From positions 4,713,496 to 4,777,495 of the forward strand of contig NC_088643.1 of assembly GCF_964019385.1 (NCBI RefSeq): DNA of 64,000 nt. The letters are read 5' to 3'. The first letter of the stretch is position 1. The number at the start of each line of letters is the position of its first letter. A model generated the notes under the pieces. That model was not told where the DNA came from. It saw only the letters and a program-made list of their open reading frames with translations, and did not search any database. Shown here piece after piece: positions 1-10,391 of the stretch. The position numbers and the translations under genes are program-made. Source of the stretch: Sycon ciliatum. Lineage: Eukaryota; Porifera; Calcarea; Leucosolenida; Sycettidae.

Positions 1-130
1 AGATGTCACACCTACAGCGTGTCTTAAAAGTCCAGACCTCTGGTTTCGAACAAAATGAATACAACATACCCCATGTCATGGGCAGGAGAAGAGTGTTCTT
101 TGTAGTATCCAGAGTATTTCTGATCCCAGC

Positions 131-338
131 GTACACTCAACTTCGCTAATATCGACTGCGGACATTACGACAATTCACAAATAACGACAGAATTTCCATG
201 CCCAGAGCAAAGTCCCATCTAACTGTAATACATATACATGTAATGAGACTTCGGGTATACGGAACTTTCTCGAATAAGGACACTTTTCTGATGCTCCGCC
301 GAGTGTCGTTATAAGCGAAGAAACTTAGTTGGCTGTAC
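131..338. mobile_element. Short pogo/Tigger-like inverted-repeat element
   Basis: The left end (GTACACTCAACTTCGCTAAT) pairs imperfectly with the right end around 303-338. A second copy lies at 17141-17285 with the better preserved end TACAGTCAACTTCGCTAAT. Ends of this type (CAACTTCGCTAATAACGAC) resemble pogo/Tigger termini. No transposase is seen, so it is a non-autonomous relic. Confidence 0.5.
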
Positions 339-661
339 TTCAGTGTGGATCAAGACAATCAAAACACCCGTGCTCCGGACGGTGTTCTTACTAGGCCAGA
401 GTACTAGTATGTCGTATCAGAGTACATGCGAGTACTAGCTACTAAGCGAGCTCCACCGTAATGCAAGCAATCGATGCGTTCTACTATTTGGATGTGTCCT
501 GTTTTCCAATGCATTCGTCTTGTTTAGATACGTTCACCGGCCGAGCATCATTTCATGACGTCATCGTCCGATCAGACGATCTCACTATGGCATGACAGCA
601 CTCGCGGTGATCGTCTTGCTAACTTCCGAGGTAAGGCCAAGGGTCTGCTTATCACACTGTC

Positions 662-1344
662 CAGGGGCGGATCCAGACCCCAAAGCTGAGGGGTGCGAGG
701 ATGAAACTTACATATTTTCTTTTGCAGTAGTAAACCAAAGACATAGTATGTTATGTGTGTTACTGTATAATATCATAATTACACATAGCACCAAGATGAG
801 TAGTATGATTAGTTACACATTGAATGTCAAAATTTACAAGTAATTTACGACTGCTACCGGTATGATTCTCAGTCAGACACAGATTATGCTATGTACATGC
901 TATATACACAATGTCAAATCGCCCAATGTCAAAAGGATGATGGCTCTCACAACGACGCTTAGCAGCAGGCTCCATGGTCTCACCAGCTGGTCCACCAGCT
1001 GTGTCCGACATCTCCGCTCAGCATGCACGGAAACGGAGTCGGAACAAGCAGTGAGAATTTGAAAGAAGCTAACACGACAACTGAAACATGCAACGTCAAA
1101 AGTAAAGAACTTCGAAGTGAGTTTGTTGCCGGTGAAAAAGTAACAGTTAGTTCCAAAAAAGTTCTATTCCAAATGTGCAGCCCTGGCGCGAGCACGTGTC
1201 CAGAACGATCACGTGATTGCACACAAATCATCCGCGGATCCGCGCAGCGAGCCTGGGCCTGGCCTGGCCTGACCTTTTTTTTTTTTTTTTGAAAAATCCT
1301 GACGGGTTCATTTGCACCCTTCGCACCCCCTGGATCCGCCCCTG
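662..1344. mobile_element. Non-autonomous hAT-like element, CAGGGGCGGATCCAG ends
   Basis: Both ends carry CAGGGGCGGATCCAG in inverted orientation. The 5-bp sequence ctgtc directly flanks both sides (657-661 and 1345-1349), consistent with a target-site duplication. Reading frames inside are short and carry no recognisable domain. A relative with CAGGGGCGTACA ends and another 5-bp duplication lies at 52259-53015. Confidence 0.65.
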
Positions 1345-1754
1345 CTGTCAAGAGCACACTCATCCATGCACCTTTTCTCAGGATGAACAAATCTATACAA
1401 AGCATCTTCAAGGAGACAATAATTTTAATAGAGCTGTGGATAAAATGAAGGCCGCAGACGTCACCACGCAACTAAGTTACTTGTTCGATAAAATATTATG
1501 CTTGTTTCTTATCCAGTCATTCAACAATTCAAACTTCTCTGATAAAGTCTCAATGACTGAAGCAGCTGCCAGAAGGAATTCAGTACTCAGAAAGAACCGC
1601 TTGCTGTTGTGGGAAGTGTGTATGTTGTCGGCCGTAGAGCGCAACAGTGGTATTCTAGTAGTCAGTTTATGGGGTTTGTTTGTGATAGGTATTGCACATA
1701 CGGATGTAGAACCATGTTATAGGTCTTGGATGTTGAGCCAATATTAATATTTTT

Positions 1755-2015
1755 AAAGAGAAAATGACGTATAAGTTACTAGTTATGACTAATAGTCCAC
1801 CAAGGTAACCAAGGTAACGAGATAATATACAAGCAGATAGCGCGACAACAAGATGTAGATGTGTTGGAACTAGGTGTCAGGTCGTCGAATGTCACAATAT
1901 CCTTGTCAGTGGTGTGCCTTGTGCCCTTGTTGTCGCACAACCTGACTGTATTGTTATCTCGTTACCTTGGTGGACTGTTAGTCATAACTAGTAACTTATA
2001 CGTCCTTTTCTCTTT
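1755..2015. mobile_element. MITE with about 60-bp inverted repeats (GTTATGACTAA family)
   Basis: The left arm (1755-1817) and right arm (about 1952-2015) are inverted copies containing GTTACTAGTTATGACTAA and CCAAGGTAAC. The loop shares the words GGAACTAGGTGTCAGGTC and TTGTCGCAC with the element at 43901-44226, so the two form one family. No coding capacity. Confidence 0.7.
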
Positions 2016-2054
2016 GTTTTCGTGAGATCCTAGTGCCCCGTGGCCTCTTTAAAT

Positions 2055-2731
2055 TAGTGTTGAAACGATCTCACCGGATACTCGTTAGCTCGCTCGCCAG
2101 AAACTCGGCTCGTTTGTGCGGCCAGCTCGTTTGCACTAACGAACACCGTACACCGTACTCCGTACACATGGCAGTGCATGTCGACCGGAGAGTCGTAAAA
2201 TATTTTACGACTCCCTGGTCGATCGAGAGTCCAGTCCCGCGCAAAGTGAAAATCACTCGCAGTTACAGTGACTGTATGCCTGCACGACACTTGAGTTGTT
2301 TCAGTTGTCATTGCAGCTTTCGTGGACTCTACCGATGTCTTGTTCCGCATCTGTTGACCTGTCGCAGGATATGCTTTGGTCACCTCTCAAGTCAAGTGAA
2401 AGTTACGCTCAGTCGTTTAGAAGTTATCTCCCGCGATGCAGCGAAGACCAGGGCTACTTGCAATCTTTGCAAAAACGGTCTATTCTTACAAAGGCTACTC
2501 GACGACGGCGCTGAAAAGACATCTCGACAGCAAACAGCAGTCCGAAGTGAAGCAGCAGCAACCCCAAATGCCGGCGGTGATAATTTGAACCAGCTGAAAA
2601 AATCGAACTTAGAAAAAAATATTCAAAAAATCATATTTGCCACATCAATGAAACTCGTTAGCTCGCTCGATAGCTCGCTCGTTAGTGGAACTGATCGCTC
2701 GTTTGTTATAGATACGCTCGTTTCAACACTA
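2055..2731 (+). mobile_element. hAT element remnant with BED-type zinc finger relic
   Basis: The 13-bp terminal repeat TAGTGTTGAAACG is perfect and inverted at both ends. The 8-bp sequence ctttaaat flanks it on both sides (2047-2054 and 2732-2739), the hAT hallmark. Inside, around 2430-2530, a broken reading frame gives ATCNLCK and then, after a one-base shift, YKGYSTTALKRHL. That is the Cys-x2-Cys ... His pattern of a BED finger, the DNA-binding domain of hAT transposases. The catalytic domain is absent, so this is an internally deleted, frameshifted derivative. Confidence 0.8.
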
Positions 2732-2838
2732 CTTTAAATAATGCAATAGGTCTGTACAGGTTTTAGCTGTTTCCGCCCGGCCCCATTTTGTTCTGTGTCA
2801 GGCATGCAGATCGTAAGTACATGTACTGGGTGACTAAT

Positions 2839-2882
2839 ATGTGTGTGTGTGTGTGTGTGTGTGGGCGCGTGTGCGTGCGTGC

Positions 2883-2915
<33 letters not shown>

Positions 2916-2942
2916 CATGTGTGCGTCTGTGTGTGCACATGC
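2839..2942. repeat. (GT)n microsatellite
   Basis: Interrupted GT/GC-rich tract directly upstream of the WDR81-like exon acceptor at 2960. Apparent VCVC-type reading frames across it are repeat artefacts. Confidence 0.9.
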
Positions 2943-2960
2943 ACATCCACGTGTGTACAG

Positions 2961-3061
2961 GTCACACCGAGACCGTTCATTGCCTGGCATTTCTCAACGA
3001 GAACATCGTGTCAGTGTCCACGAGTAACAAGCTCGGCATCCACTCCTCCATGGATGACCAG
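2961..3061 (+). CDS. WDR81: WDR81-like gene, penultimate coding exon
   Basis: The exon follows acceptor TGTACAG and ends at CAG before donor GTAGGAT. It enters in phase 1 and leaves in phase 0. The translation is HTETVHCLAFLNENIVSVST... then NKLGIHSSMDDQ, a WD40 blade near the protein end. From memory, vertebrate WDR81 has a matching C-terminal pattern (SNKIGV, then EXFRG, then a hydrophobic LPxxRxLLLGxxxGxI end). WDR81 is a BEACH/WD40 membrane-associated protein that works with WDR91 in endosomal PI3P control and with autophagy cargo. The large 5' portion of the gene must lie upstream of the window; no earlier exon was found in 1-2960. Confidence 0.75.
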
Positions 3062-3145
3062 GTAGGATTTAGATAGAATGGCCAAAGTGAAAAAACAACC
3101 TACAGGACTGCTGGTCGCCGAAGAACCGGGGTTCAGCCGCCTAGC

Positions 3146-3477
3146 CTATAGTCCACTCATTGGAAACTGGCACCCTAACTTTTTGGTGTCTCCTGCACGT
3201 AGTTTTAGATATCGTGAAAACAACATTACATCCTGCATTGTGCGACCCGTGCAATTACTCCTAGTCACATTTTTTGAGGCCAGAAAAGTCCAAGAACAGG
3301 GAAATAGAAATTCAGCCAGGTTTTGCAAAATTGGGACAGGTATGCCATGGCAAAATGTGTGGAGAAGCAGATCCAAAACCCAGATTTTTGAGATTTAAAG
3401 TGGGTTTTTGATCCTCAATTCGGCCCAAATCGGACTTTCAAAAGCCAGCGGGACAGTTTCCGATGAATGGACTATAG
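3146..3477. mobile_element. MITE with CTATAGTCCAYTCA ends in the WDR81 intron
   Basis: The left end CTATAGTCCACTCATTGGAA pairs with the right end (GAAAC..TGAATGGACTATAG). Relatives with CTACAGTCCATT ends lie at 29876-30278 and 36851-37107. No coding domain. Confidence 0.65.
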
Positions 3478-3499
3478 ATTGTTCTTATTTTCATGTGCA

Positions 3500-4135
3500 G
3501 TAAAACCCGGTGTAAGCGACTTCTGGTTTTAGCGACCACCTGCTTTTAACGACCGTTTTTTCCATGCACGCACAGTTCTACACAGAAACTGCACTGGATA
3601 CAGAGACCACCTGCCTTGCGCGACCAGCGACCAACTTTTAGTGTACCAAGTGCCGTATTGGACCTGCACACAGCGACCAAAACTAGCCCAAAAGTGCCAC
3701 CTTGGCTGGCAGGGCTGACTGCAACAGGATTAAAGTGCGCGTTGAAGCAAGTGCATACAGTCAACAGAACTTCAGAAGTGACAATTAACAGTGCAGGATG
3801 CGCTGCATGCACTTGAGTGAGGTGTTCTGTGCCTGCATGAAAGTATTTTATGCTCCACACCTGTCAATATGAGTACATGGAAGTACAATCATGCACATGT
3901 ATGTGCACGATCTGATATGCCACGGATTTATGGAACCTGGTTCCAAAGACCACCTGGCTTTAACGACCACTTTTGCTTGCACCGTGGGGTGGTGGCTTAA
4001 CTGGTATGCTGTGCTTGGTGAAATTCTAGCCTGGTCGTTCTTCGGCACCCGGCAGTACTGTAAAAGTGACCTGCACCCGGTAACCAGTTTGCTTAGATGA
4101 TTACTGAAAGTGCCATGCAAAGAGCCGGTTCTGGG
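3500..4135. repeat. Dispersed repeat rich in GCGACCACC words
   Basis: Starts with CAGTAAAACCCGGTGTAAGC and repeats AGCGACC, AACGACCAC and similar words at 3530-3690 and 3950-3970, as in decayed Tigger-like ends. A convincing matching right terminus was not found, so limits are approximate. Confidence 0.35.
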
Positions 4136-4301
4136 GTTAGTATAATTATGACCATGCCGCCATTGGTTCCCTTACCTTTGTTTTTTTGAAGATATAATTA
4201 TCATAGACGTTGATGATGTCATTGTCCTCCGAAAACCTCAACCTGTTTCTAATTTGTATTCTTGCTTCTTCGTCCCCTCTTATGTTTCTTTTGTCTGTCT
4301 T

Positions 4302-4446
<145 letters not shown>

Positions 4447-4448
4447 AG

Positions 4449-4577
4449 GCTGGGTTCCAAAGCTGGAAGATCAAGAACGAAATCTTCAGAGGTGGAATCA
4501 GCTCTATCGGTGTCTTACCATCGAATCGTCTTTTACTGTTGGCGGGTGATTCCGGTCAGATTGCGTTGGTTTCGTAG
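4449..4577 (+). CDS. WDR81: WDR81-like gene, terminal coding exon with stop
   Basis: Starts after CTTCAG in phase 0, matching the donor at 3062, and runs 42 codons to TAG (4575-4577). It encodes AGFQSWKIKNEIFRGG and then a hydrophobic end LPSNRLLLLAGDSGQIALVS. The spacing of ExFRG, LPxxR and GxxxGxI agrees with my memory of the WDR81 C terminus and completes the last propeller blade. Intron 3062-4448 holds a MITE and microsatellites. A polyadenylation signal was not assigned with confidence. Confidence 0.75.
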   Translation, partial: AGFQSWKIKNEIFRGGISSIGVLPSNRLLLLAGDSGQIALVS

Positions 4578-6063
4578 ATCGGCTGCTCCAGTTGTTGCTA
4601 TCACTGCAGCAGTTATAGTCGTCTGTTGTAGAGTCATGATTGTTATTTCCACCGCACCTAGCCACACCAAAAGTCCTTGGCTACACATCAGAAAGAAAAA
4701 AATACCTCTCCAAACCTCTCCGACTTTCTCCGGATCTTTCCAAACTTTCGCTTTCGCGATTTTGTCCCAGAGTCGCCTGCTCTTTGTGAACTGTGACATT
4801 CCGTTCACCGTCCATGTTTTAATCTTGCAGTGAGCGTCCCTCCGTTCCTGCCTTGTCCATCTGCCGTCCCGTCCATCCAGTATTTCTTTACATATTCCAG
4901 TTCACGCTGCATCTGTGCTTGATATTATGGCGCTGTTTGCTTGGCCTTGCGGGCCATTAATTGCTTTCACGAACACATTGTATACGAAGTTGTATGTGTG
5001 TGGATTTTATGGAGCTTTTCTGCATCACACACTGGACGATGATCCTCTTCTTTGAGCCTTTAAAACTTGACTGCTGGCCAGTCATGACATGTACACAGTT
5101 CAAACTCTTTTGTGAACTGTTTATCGATTTTTTTTATCGTGCGCCCGCGTCACGCCGTGTTTTAATTTTATGAGTGTGTGTGTGCGTGCGTGTGTGTGTG
5201 TGCGTGTGTGCTTTTCATCAGATTGTCTATATTATGGTTGGTTACCACTACGACTGCCTGTCAATTGCTTCCGCTATTTACTTTGGCTTGGCGTCCGCTT
5301 GACGGCTCTCAAGTATACAGTAGGCGTCTCTGTGTGTGTGTTTGGGCATTGTCTCTGTTGCATGCGTGCCTACATGTATGTCCCAGCATACATGTATGCA
5401 TGTTTGAGCTACACAAAGGAAAGTCAGAGCCTTATTTGTTGTAACTCAGAGGTTTGACAACCAATCATGCAGACAGAATTTGTGCACATCTTTCGTACTG
5501 GACTCAGGCTGCTAGCACTGGTTACAAGTTTACTTCTGGCTAGGTGGACACTTCTGCAATCACTGGTTCTGCAAGCCCGGCTATGTCCCATCCCCTCGTA
5601 TCACTAATTCACTATTAAATATCAGTAAGTCACACACGCATGTATCAGATGAAGAGCAGAGATGCAAAACCCTGAAAAGCGCCAAATAATAATTTGAGAA
5701 AATCTTATTCCAGCTCAGTGTAATCACAAGGGCAGCACCAGACTAAATTTCACATTTTTGAAATATGACTAGAACCAGATATGATACCAACCTTTAATAG
5801 CCGCACATAAAATGAGAAAGTTACTATGATGAAATCATGGATATAGTTTTTTTGCATTCCAGCTCTTCAAATGTGATGGCGGTACATGTACATGTAAATG
5901 CAGTTGGATCATTCTCAGTCTGCGGGCCGCGGGGTGGGTAGTACTACTAGTAGCCGGTACCCTGACGTGATGCCACCAATCCTTATACTTCAGCACATGT
6001 TTTGTACAAGCTGCACCACATTCCAGGGCCTCCCCAGCAGGCCCAGGTATAAAGGCCATGCTG
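4578..6063. other. No gene seen: WDR81 3' flank
   Basis: No exon with a recognisable domain. Contains a GT/GC-rich tract at 5170-5215 and many TACATGTA words. The start is probably 3' untranslated sequence of the WDR81-like gene. Confidence 0.4.
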
Positions 6064-6326
6064 CCACCAACTAGTAGGGTCCAGCGGATAATGCCGGCAT
6101 TATATTCGGCATTATGAGACTATCCGAGCATCAGAGCATATGGAGCATCAACTCGTAAAAACTCCAAGTCAATCTCCCATTGACACAAACCTCGTTTATT
6201 CAACATAATCATATCCTATCCAATAAAAACAGTTCATAAAAACAGTTCATAAAAACAGTTCATAAGGCCTATTATAAAAAACAGTTCATAAAAACAGCTT
6301 TTTAGGATCGGGTCGACCCAGTCCGC

Positions 6327-6745
6327 ATTATAGCAATAAAAACTGCTTTATGGCAGTTTTCTAAAAAAAGTTATTGTGTTCTAGTCCATGGACCCCGTCT
6401 AAAAAGTAAGAAATTACCGATATGTGATAGCTGAAAATTAAAATTTCACACAAAACCTCACAATAATCACAACACTTGAAATGCTGCTTTCAACACTAGA
6501 CTTGTACTGCACCAACAATTGGCAACATGCATGTCATGCATGCAAAGGAAAGAGGATCACGAGGGGAAAAGGTCTTCTACATGTAGCTTTTCATTCTGTG
6601 TGTGATTATTGTGAGGTTTTGTGTGAAATTTTAATTTTCAGCTATCACATATCGGTAATTTCTTACTTTTTAGACGGGGTCCATGGACTAGAACACAATA
6701 ACTTTTTTTAGAAAACTGCCATAAAGCAGTTTTTATTGCTATAAT
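6327..6745. mobile_element. MITE with about 145-bp inverted repeats
   Basis: The left arm 6327-6473 and right arm 6600-6745 are near-perfect inverted copies, starting ATTATAGCAATAAAAACTGC. The loop has no domain. Confidence 0.85.
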
Positions 6746-7652
6746 TTCTTTTGTTTTGTCACCAATCAATGGAATGCCCTACATGTATATCAATATGTAA
6801 ATGATGGCCTTCACATCATATCAAGAGGTTTATGTACTCTTGATCATATCAATACCGTATTATACGCATTGATGTGCAAGCCTTTTCTTGCAGAAAATGG
6901 CACTAGCATAATGCATGTTCTTCTGCGGGGAACATGTGAGTAGTGGTGGTTATACTCTTTATACGTAGGTCATTCTGTGCATGTTGCTGTTGCTGAATTT
7001 CATGACTCTGTCATAAATTTGTCTTGCCTTTCAGATTTCCCCACCCTCGATCAGATTTATTTGAGAATTGTAGCCATGCGCCAGGTGCGTGTCGCAGATG
7101 TTTTTGTTGATTCTGTGTTTATAATGGTTTACAATCATGGGTTATCATGATAAGGTCATCCAGCATCATATTGCACTGAAATGGTAATCCTGTTGATGTC
7201 GATACAACTTTTGGAAGTAGTGCAATGACTTCAAACTGTTAGTCCACGATTTTCTAGAACAACACAGCAAAGGAGGAACAATAAACATGTATTAAAATGT
7301 AAACAAATACATTGCTGAGTCCGACACCTCGTTCCAACAACTACACTGATCCTGAGGATAAAAGGGTCAAGGCTATGGTTGGAGGTACTGATACTGAGAG
7401 ATAAACAAGGCACTCCATGATAATAAAATCTTACACATCTTTTGGTGAGTATGAATGATATCCAGTTGAACCTCTTTAGGATGAACACCAAGGGACCGAT
7501 GGTATTTATTCTGTGAGTTTGTCTTAACCTAGTTTATAACCAGTGAATACAATTATTTCTCCAATAGACATACCAATAGATTTCTTCTACAGCGAAAGAT
7601 TCTAAGCCACACCGACTCATTGACTTGTCTCGTATGAAACAAAAGAGTCACT

Positions 7653-7932
7653 AGAGAGGTTCTGCAAAACGAGAATGCGTACAAACTTTTGCTCTATATC
7701 ATGAAGTGCGAAAATTTGCACGAACTTTCGCAACTTTGGACGCGAAACTTGCAGGGAACGCGAAATCAACTGTCGTAGGAAATTTCGTGAGATCGGGTCA
7801 TGGCGTACGTGCACTTGGCCCGCGCAAACTACGAAAATGTGCAGAAAGCAAAGTTCGTGCAAAAATTCGTACACACTTTCGCAAGGACTGTCGCGAAACT
7901 TCATTCGAATTTTCGTTTTGCAGAACCTCTCT
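7653..7932. mobile_element. MITE, AGAGAGGTTCTGCAAAACGA ends, 3-bp TSD
   Basis: The inverted ends AGAGAGGTTCTGCAAAACGA are flanked on both sides by the 3-bp act (7650-7652, 7933-7935). A 3-bp TSD is typical of PIF/Harbinger. The interior is rich in TTTCGC/GCGAAA words and has no real reading frame. Confidence 0.7.
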
Positions 7933-8534
7933 ACTGAACCTTTCTTTAGCAACATGACGGCAACTGAAACAGCAACAGAGAAAGTACGATACATGTACTG
8001 CACATTCTTGCAGGTATTACAGGTACTACAAACAGATTGCAGATCGTAATTCTTGCTTTGGCGGCACGAAACTTTATTTGGGGCAATGCAATCTTGTTCT
8101 CCGATTTGTCTCTTGCTTCAAGCAACGAGGCAGCCCCTCTTCTTCTTCGGCGGTACTCACAAATCAAACAGCCCAGACTCGAGTAAACAAATCCAATCAT
8201 ACAAGTACGAGATTTTCACGAGACGAGACTGCACCCATTGGCTTGTTTCGTATGAAGCAAACAAGTTACTGAACCTGTCCACAATGGAGATTTTCCCTGA
8301 CATGCGAATTTATTTGGCAAACTCGGTCAATGAGTCCTTGAACCTTTCCCTCCAGATTGGGAACTGCCAACGATAGTATGCCACTGACCAGTGCCTTACT
8401 TGTAACGTACTAATGTGCAATGAATATGAGTATTTCGACAACACATCTAACATAAGCCTTACCGTCAAGAAGGTGAACTCGCGTTCTTCGCACACTGTAG
8501 GCAAGGGCAAAGAGATAAAAATGGATCTAAATCC

Positions 8535-9640
8535 GAATAAAATCAGCACACGTTTCCGTAAATGAAAGGGTGAGCATAAGCAAATGAATCGAAGGAAACT
8601 GGTCAACTCAGAGATCACCTGTCATTGAGTATTCCGTAAAAGGAGGCCTCGGCAGCGGAAAAGCTAAATTTAGAAAGGAGATCCTGTCAGCTTTTCCATT
8701 ATTTATTGCATTCCGCCCAAAATAGGCCTTGACAGATTATGCTAGCATAATTTTTCGCATAATTCCTAACAAAATCGAATAATCGCATAATTCGAGGCAA
8801 ATTGCATACGAATCGCATAAAATTGGAATAATCCGCCTGTTCGCATCAAATTCCACACAGATGTTCTACAAGTACAAGTACAAGTAGATGCACCAGGAAG
8901 GCGCAGGTTTACGACTCCCTTGATAACATGTCCAGTCCACTACAATCATGAATCAGTGACCAGGGTGACGGTCGTAGCTAGGTCGGACGGTGCGTTGACC
9001 AGTTCAGTGTTGACCCCGTTGAACTTTTGCTACTACAGTACAGTACAACGCCCTCTACAAAAAAATTCACCTGTTATTTTGCACAGAACCATCATTTTTT
9101 TTCCTTAAAATTAATCCTTGCTGGGTTTTTTTCATCTAAATGTCCCGCTATTATCTGCAGAGGTGATTTCTTCCCTCGTCGATTTCTTTCCTGCTTTTAT
9201 ACCTCGATATTTACATGTAGGTACTTGTTTCCCTTCTTCCCATGCTTCATCTTCCACTCTCCTCTCCCCCATTTCCCCATTTTTCTTGCGATATTTATGT
9301 GGGAGACTTCCGTGATAAGCATCCATTTGCTTTTGGAGAATCCTTTTAAATAAATACAATACAAATACAAATAGAAAATCATACATTAGCAGCATATGTG
9401 AGCATAATGCGGCATAATATGATAACTTTTAGCATAAAAATAGCATAATTCTGCAATTTTTTCAGCAATGCGAAAAGCATAATTTCACGAAAATATTAGC
9501 ATAATCCGTCAAGGCCTAGCCCAAAATCAGCAGACTTTTCGTAAATGAAAGAGTCAACACAAGCAAATGAATCAAAGGGAACTGGTCAACTCACCTGTCA
9601 TTGCGTAATATTCCGCGAAAGGAGGTCTCAGCAGCGCCGA
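8535..9640. repeat. Direct repeat of about 120 bp, split by the element at 8723
   Basis: AAATCAGCA..CGTAAATGAAAG.. and ACTGGTCAACTCA..CACCTGTCATTG occur in the same order at 8538-8660 and 9525-9640. One copy lies on each side of the 8723-9518 element, which inserted between the copies of a pre-existing tandem duplication. Confidence 0.6.
8723..9518. mobile_element. GCATAAT-array element, TAGGCCTTGAC ends, 8-bp TSD
   Basis: The terminal repeats TAGGCCTTGACRGATTATGC are inverted at both ends. The 8-bp gcccaaaa flanks both (8715-8722, 9519-9526). Subterminal regions 8740-8840 and 9400-9510 contain many copies of GCATAAT. The core (8860-9380) has no domain. Same superfamily as the 10.4 kb and 202-bp elements. 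Confidence 0.8.
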
Positions 9641-10391
9641 AACGAAGTAAGCCAGGCCAGGAGACGAAATATCAGAAACAGCTCATGCAAGAAGCAGTTC
9701 CAAAGAAGGAAGTTAGTTCCTCGCGCATGCACATATATGTACATCCGAACACGGACTGCATGCAACACAATGTCTGCCGTGCACGTGCACCGCACGCGGC
9801 TACCACCCGTTGGTAGATCTAATACCGAGCACCTTACGTAGAGACTTACGTAGCCTAAGTGAAATACCGAGCACCTTACGTAGAAACTTACGTAGCATAG
9901 CGGTGTCGTTTTTCTTGCCATGTGAACACAATAATAGAAAAGCTGACAGGATCGCTTTTCTAAATAACCAAGAGAGCTAACTCCCTTGGCTGCTATGCTG
10001 TTGGAATATGCAAGAATGGGCCTTCCAGATAAGGTCTAACAAGGAGAAGTGGCTATAGCTATGAAATGAACACCGGTAACCATGGAGACAGACCACACTC
10101 TCATTATAGATTATTATTATTATTACTTGCATGTACGCGTTGGAGTCAACCATGCAAGCATGATCCACAACTTCGCTTATGCTGAACATGATAAACAGGA
10201 CTATGACAGGGGAAAGAAAGTGAGCTAGAACGATGATACAATGATATAATTATCATATACAATGTAGCTCATGGGTATTGAAGATATGTCATTTATGAAT
10301 ATGTCTTTAATTATGTCATTGAATATTGCAGCCTGAGTGATAATAATAGTGCTATTTCCTGAGTTTGACTGTTTCAGGACCTGTCGGAATA

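Noticed and set aside
1217..1747. 176-codon open frame downstream of the CAGGGGCG element
   Set aside because: No domain, and it begins inside the transposon end.
2033..2737. 234-codon open frame across the hAT relic
   Set aside because: It runs through both terminal repeats and switches out of the BED-finger frame; coincidental.
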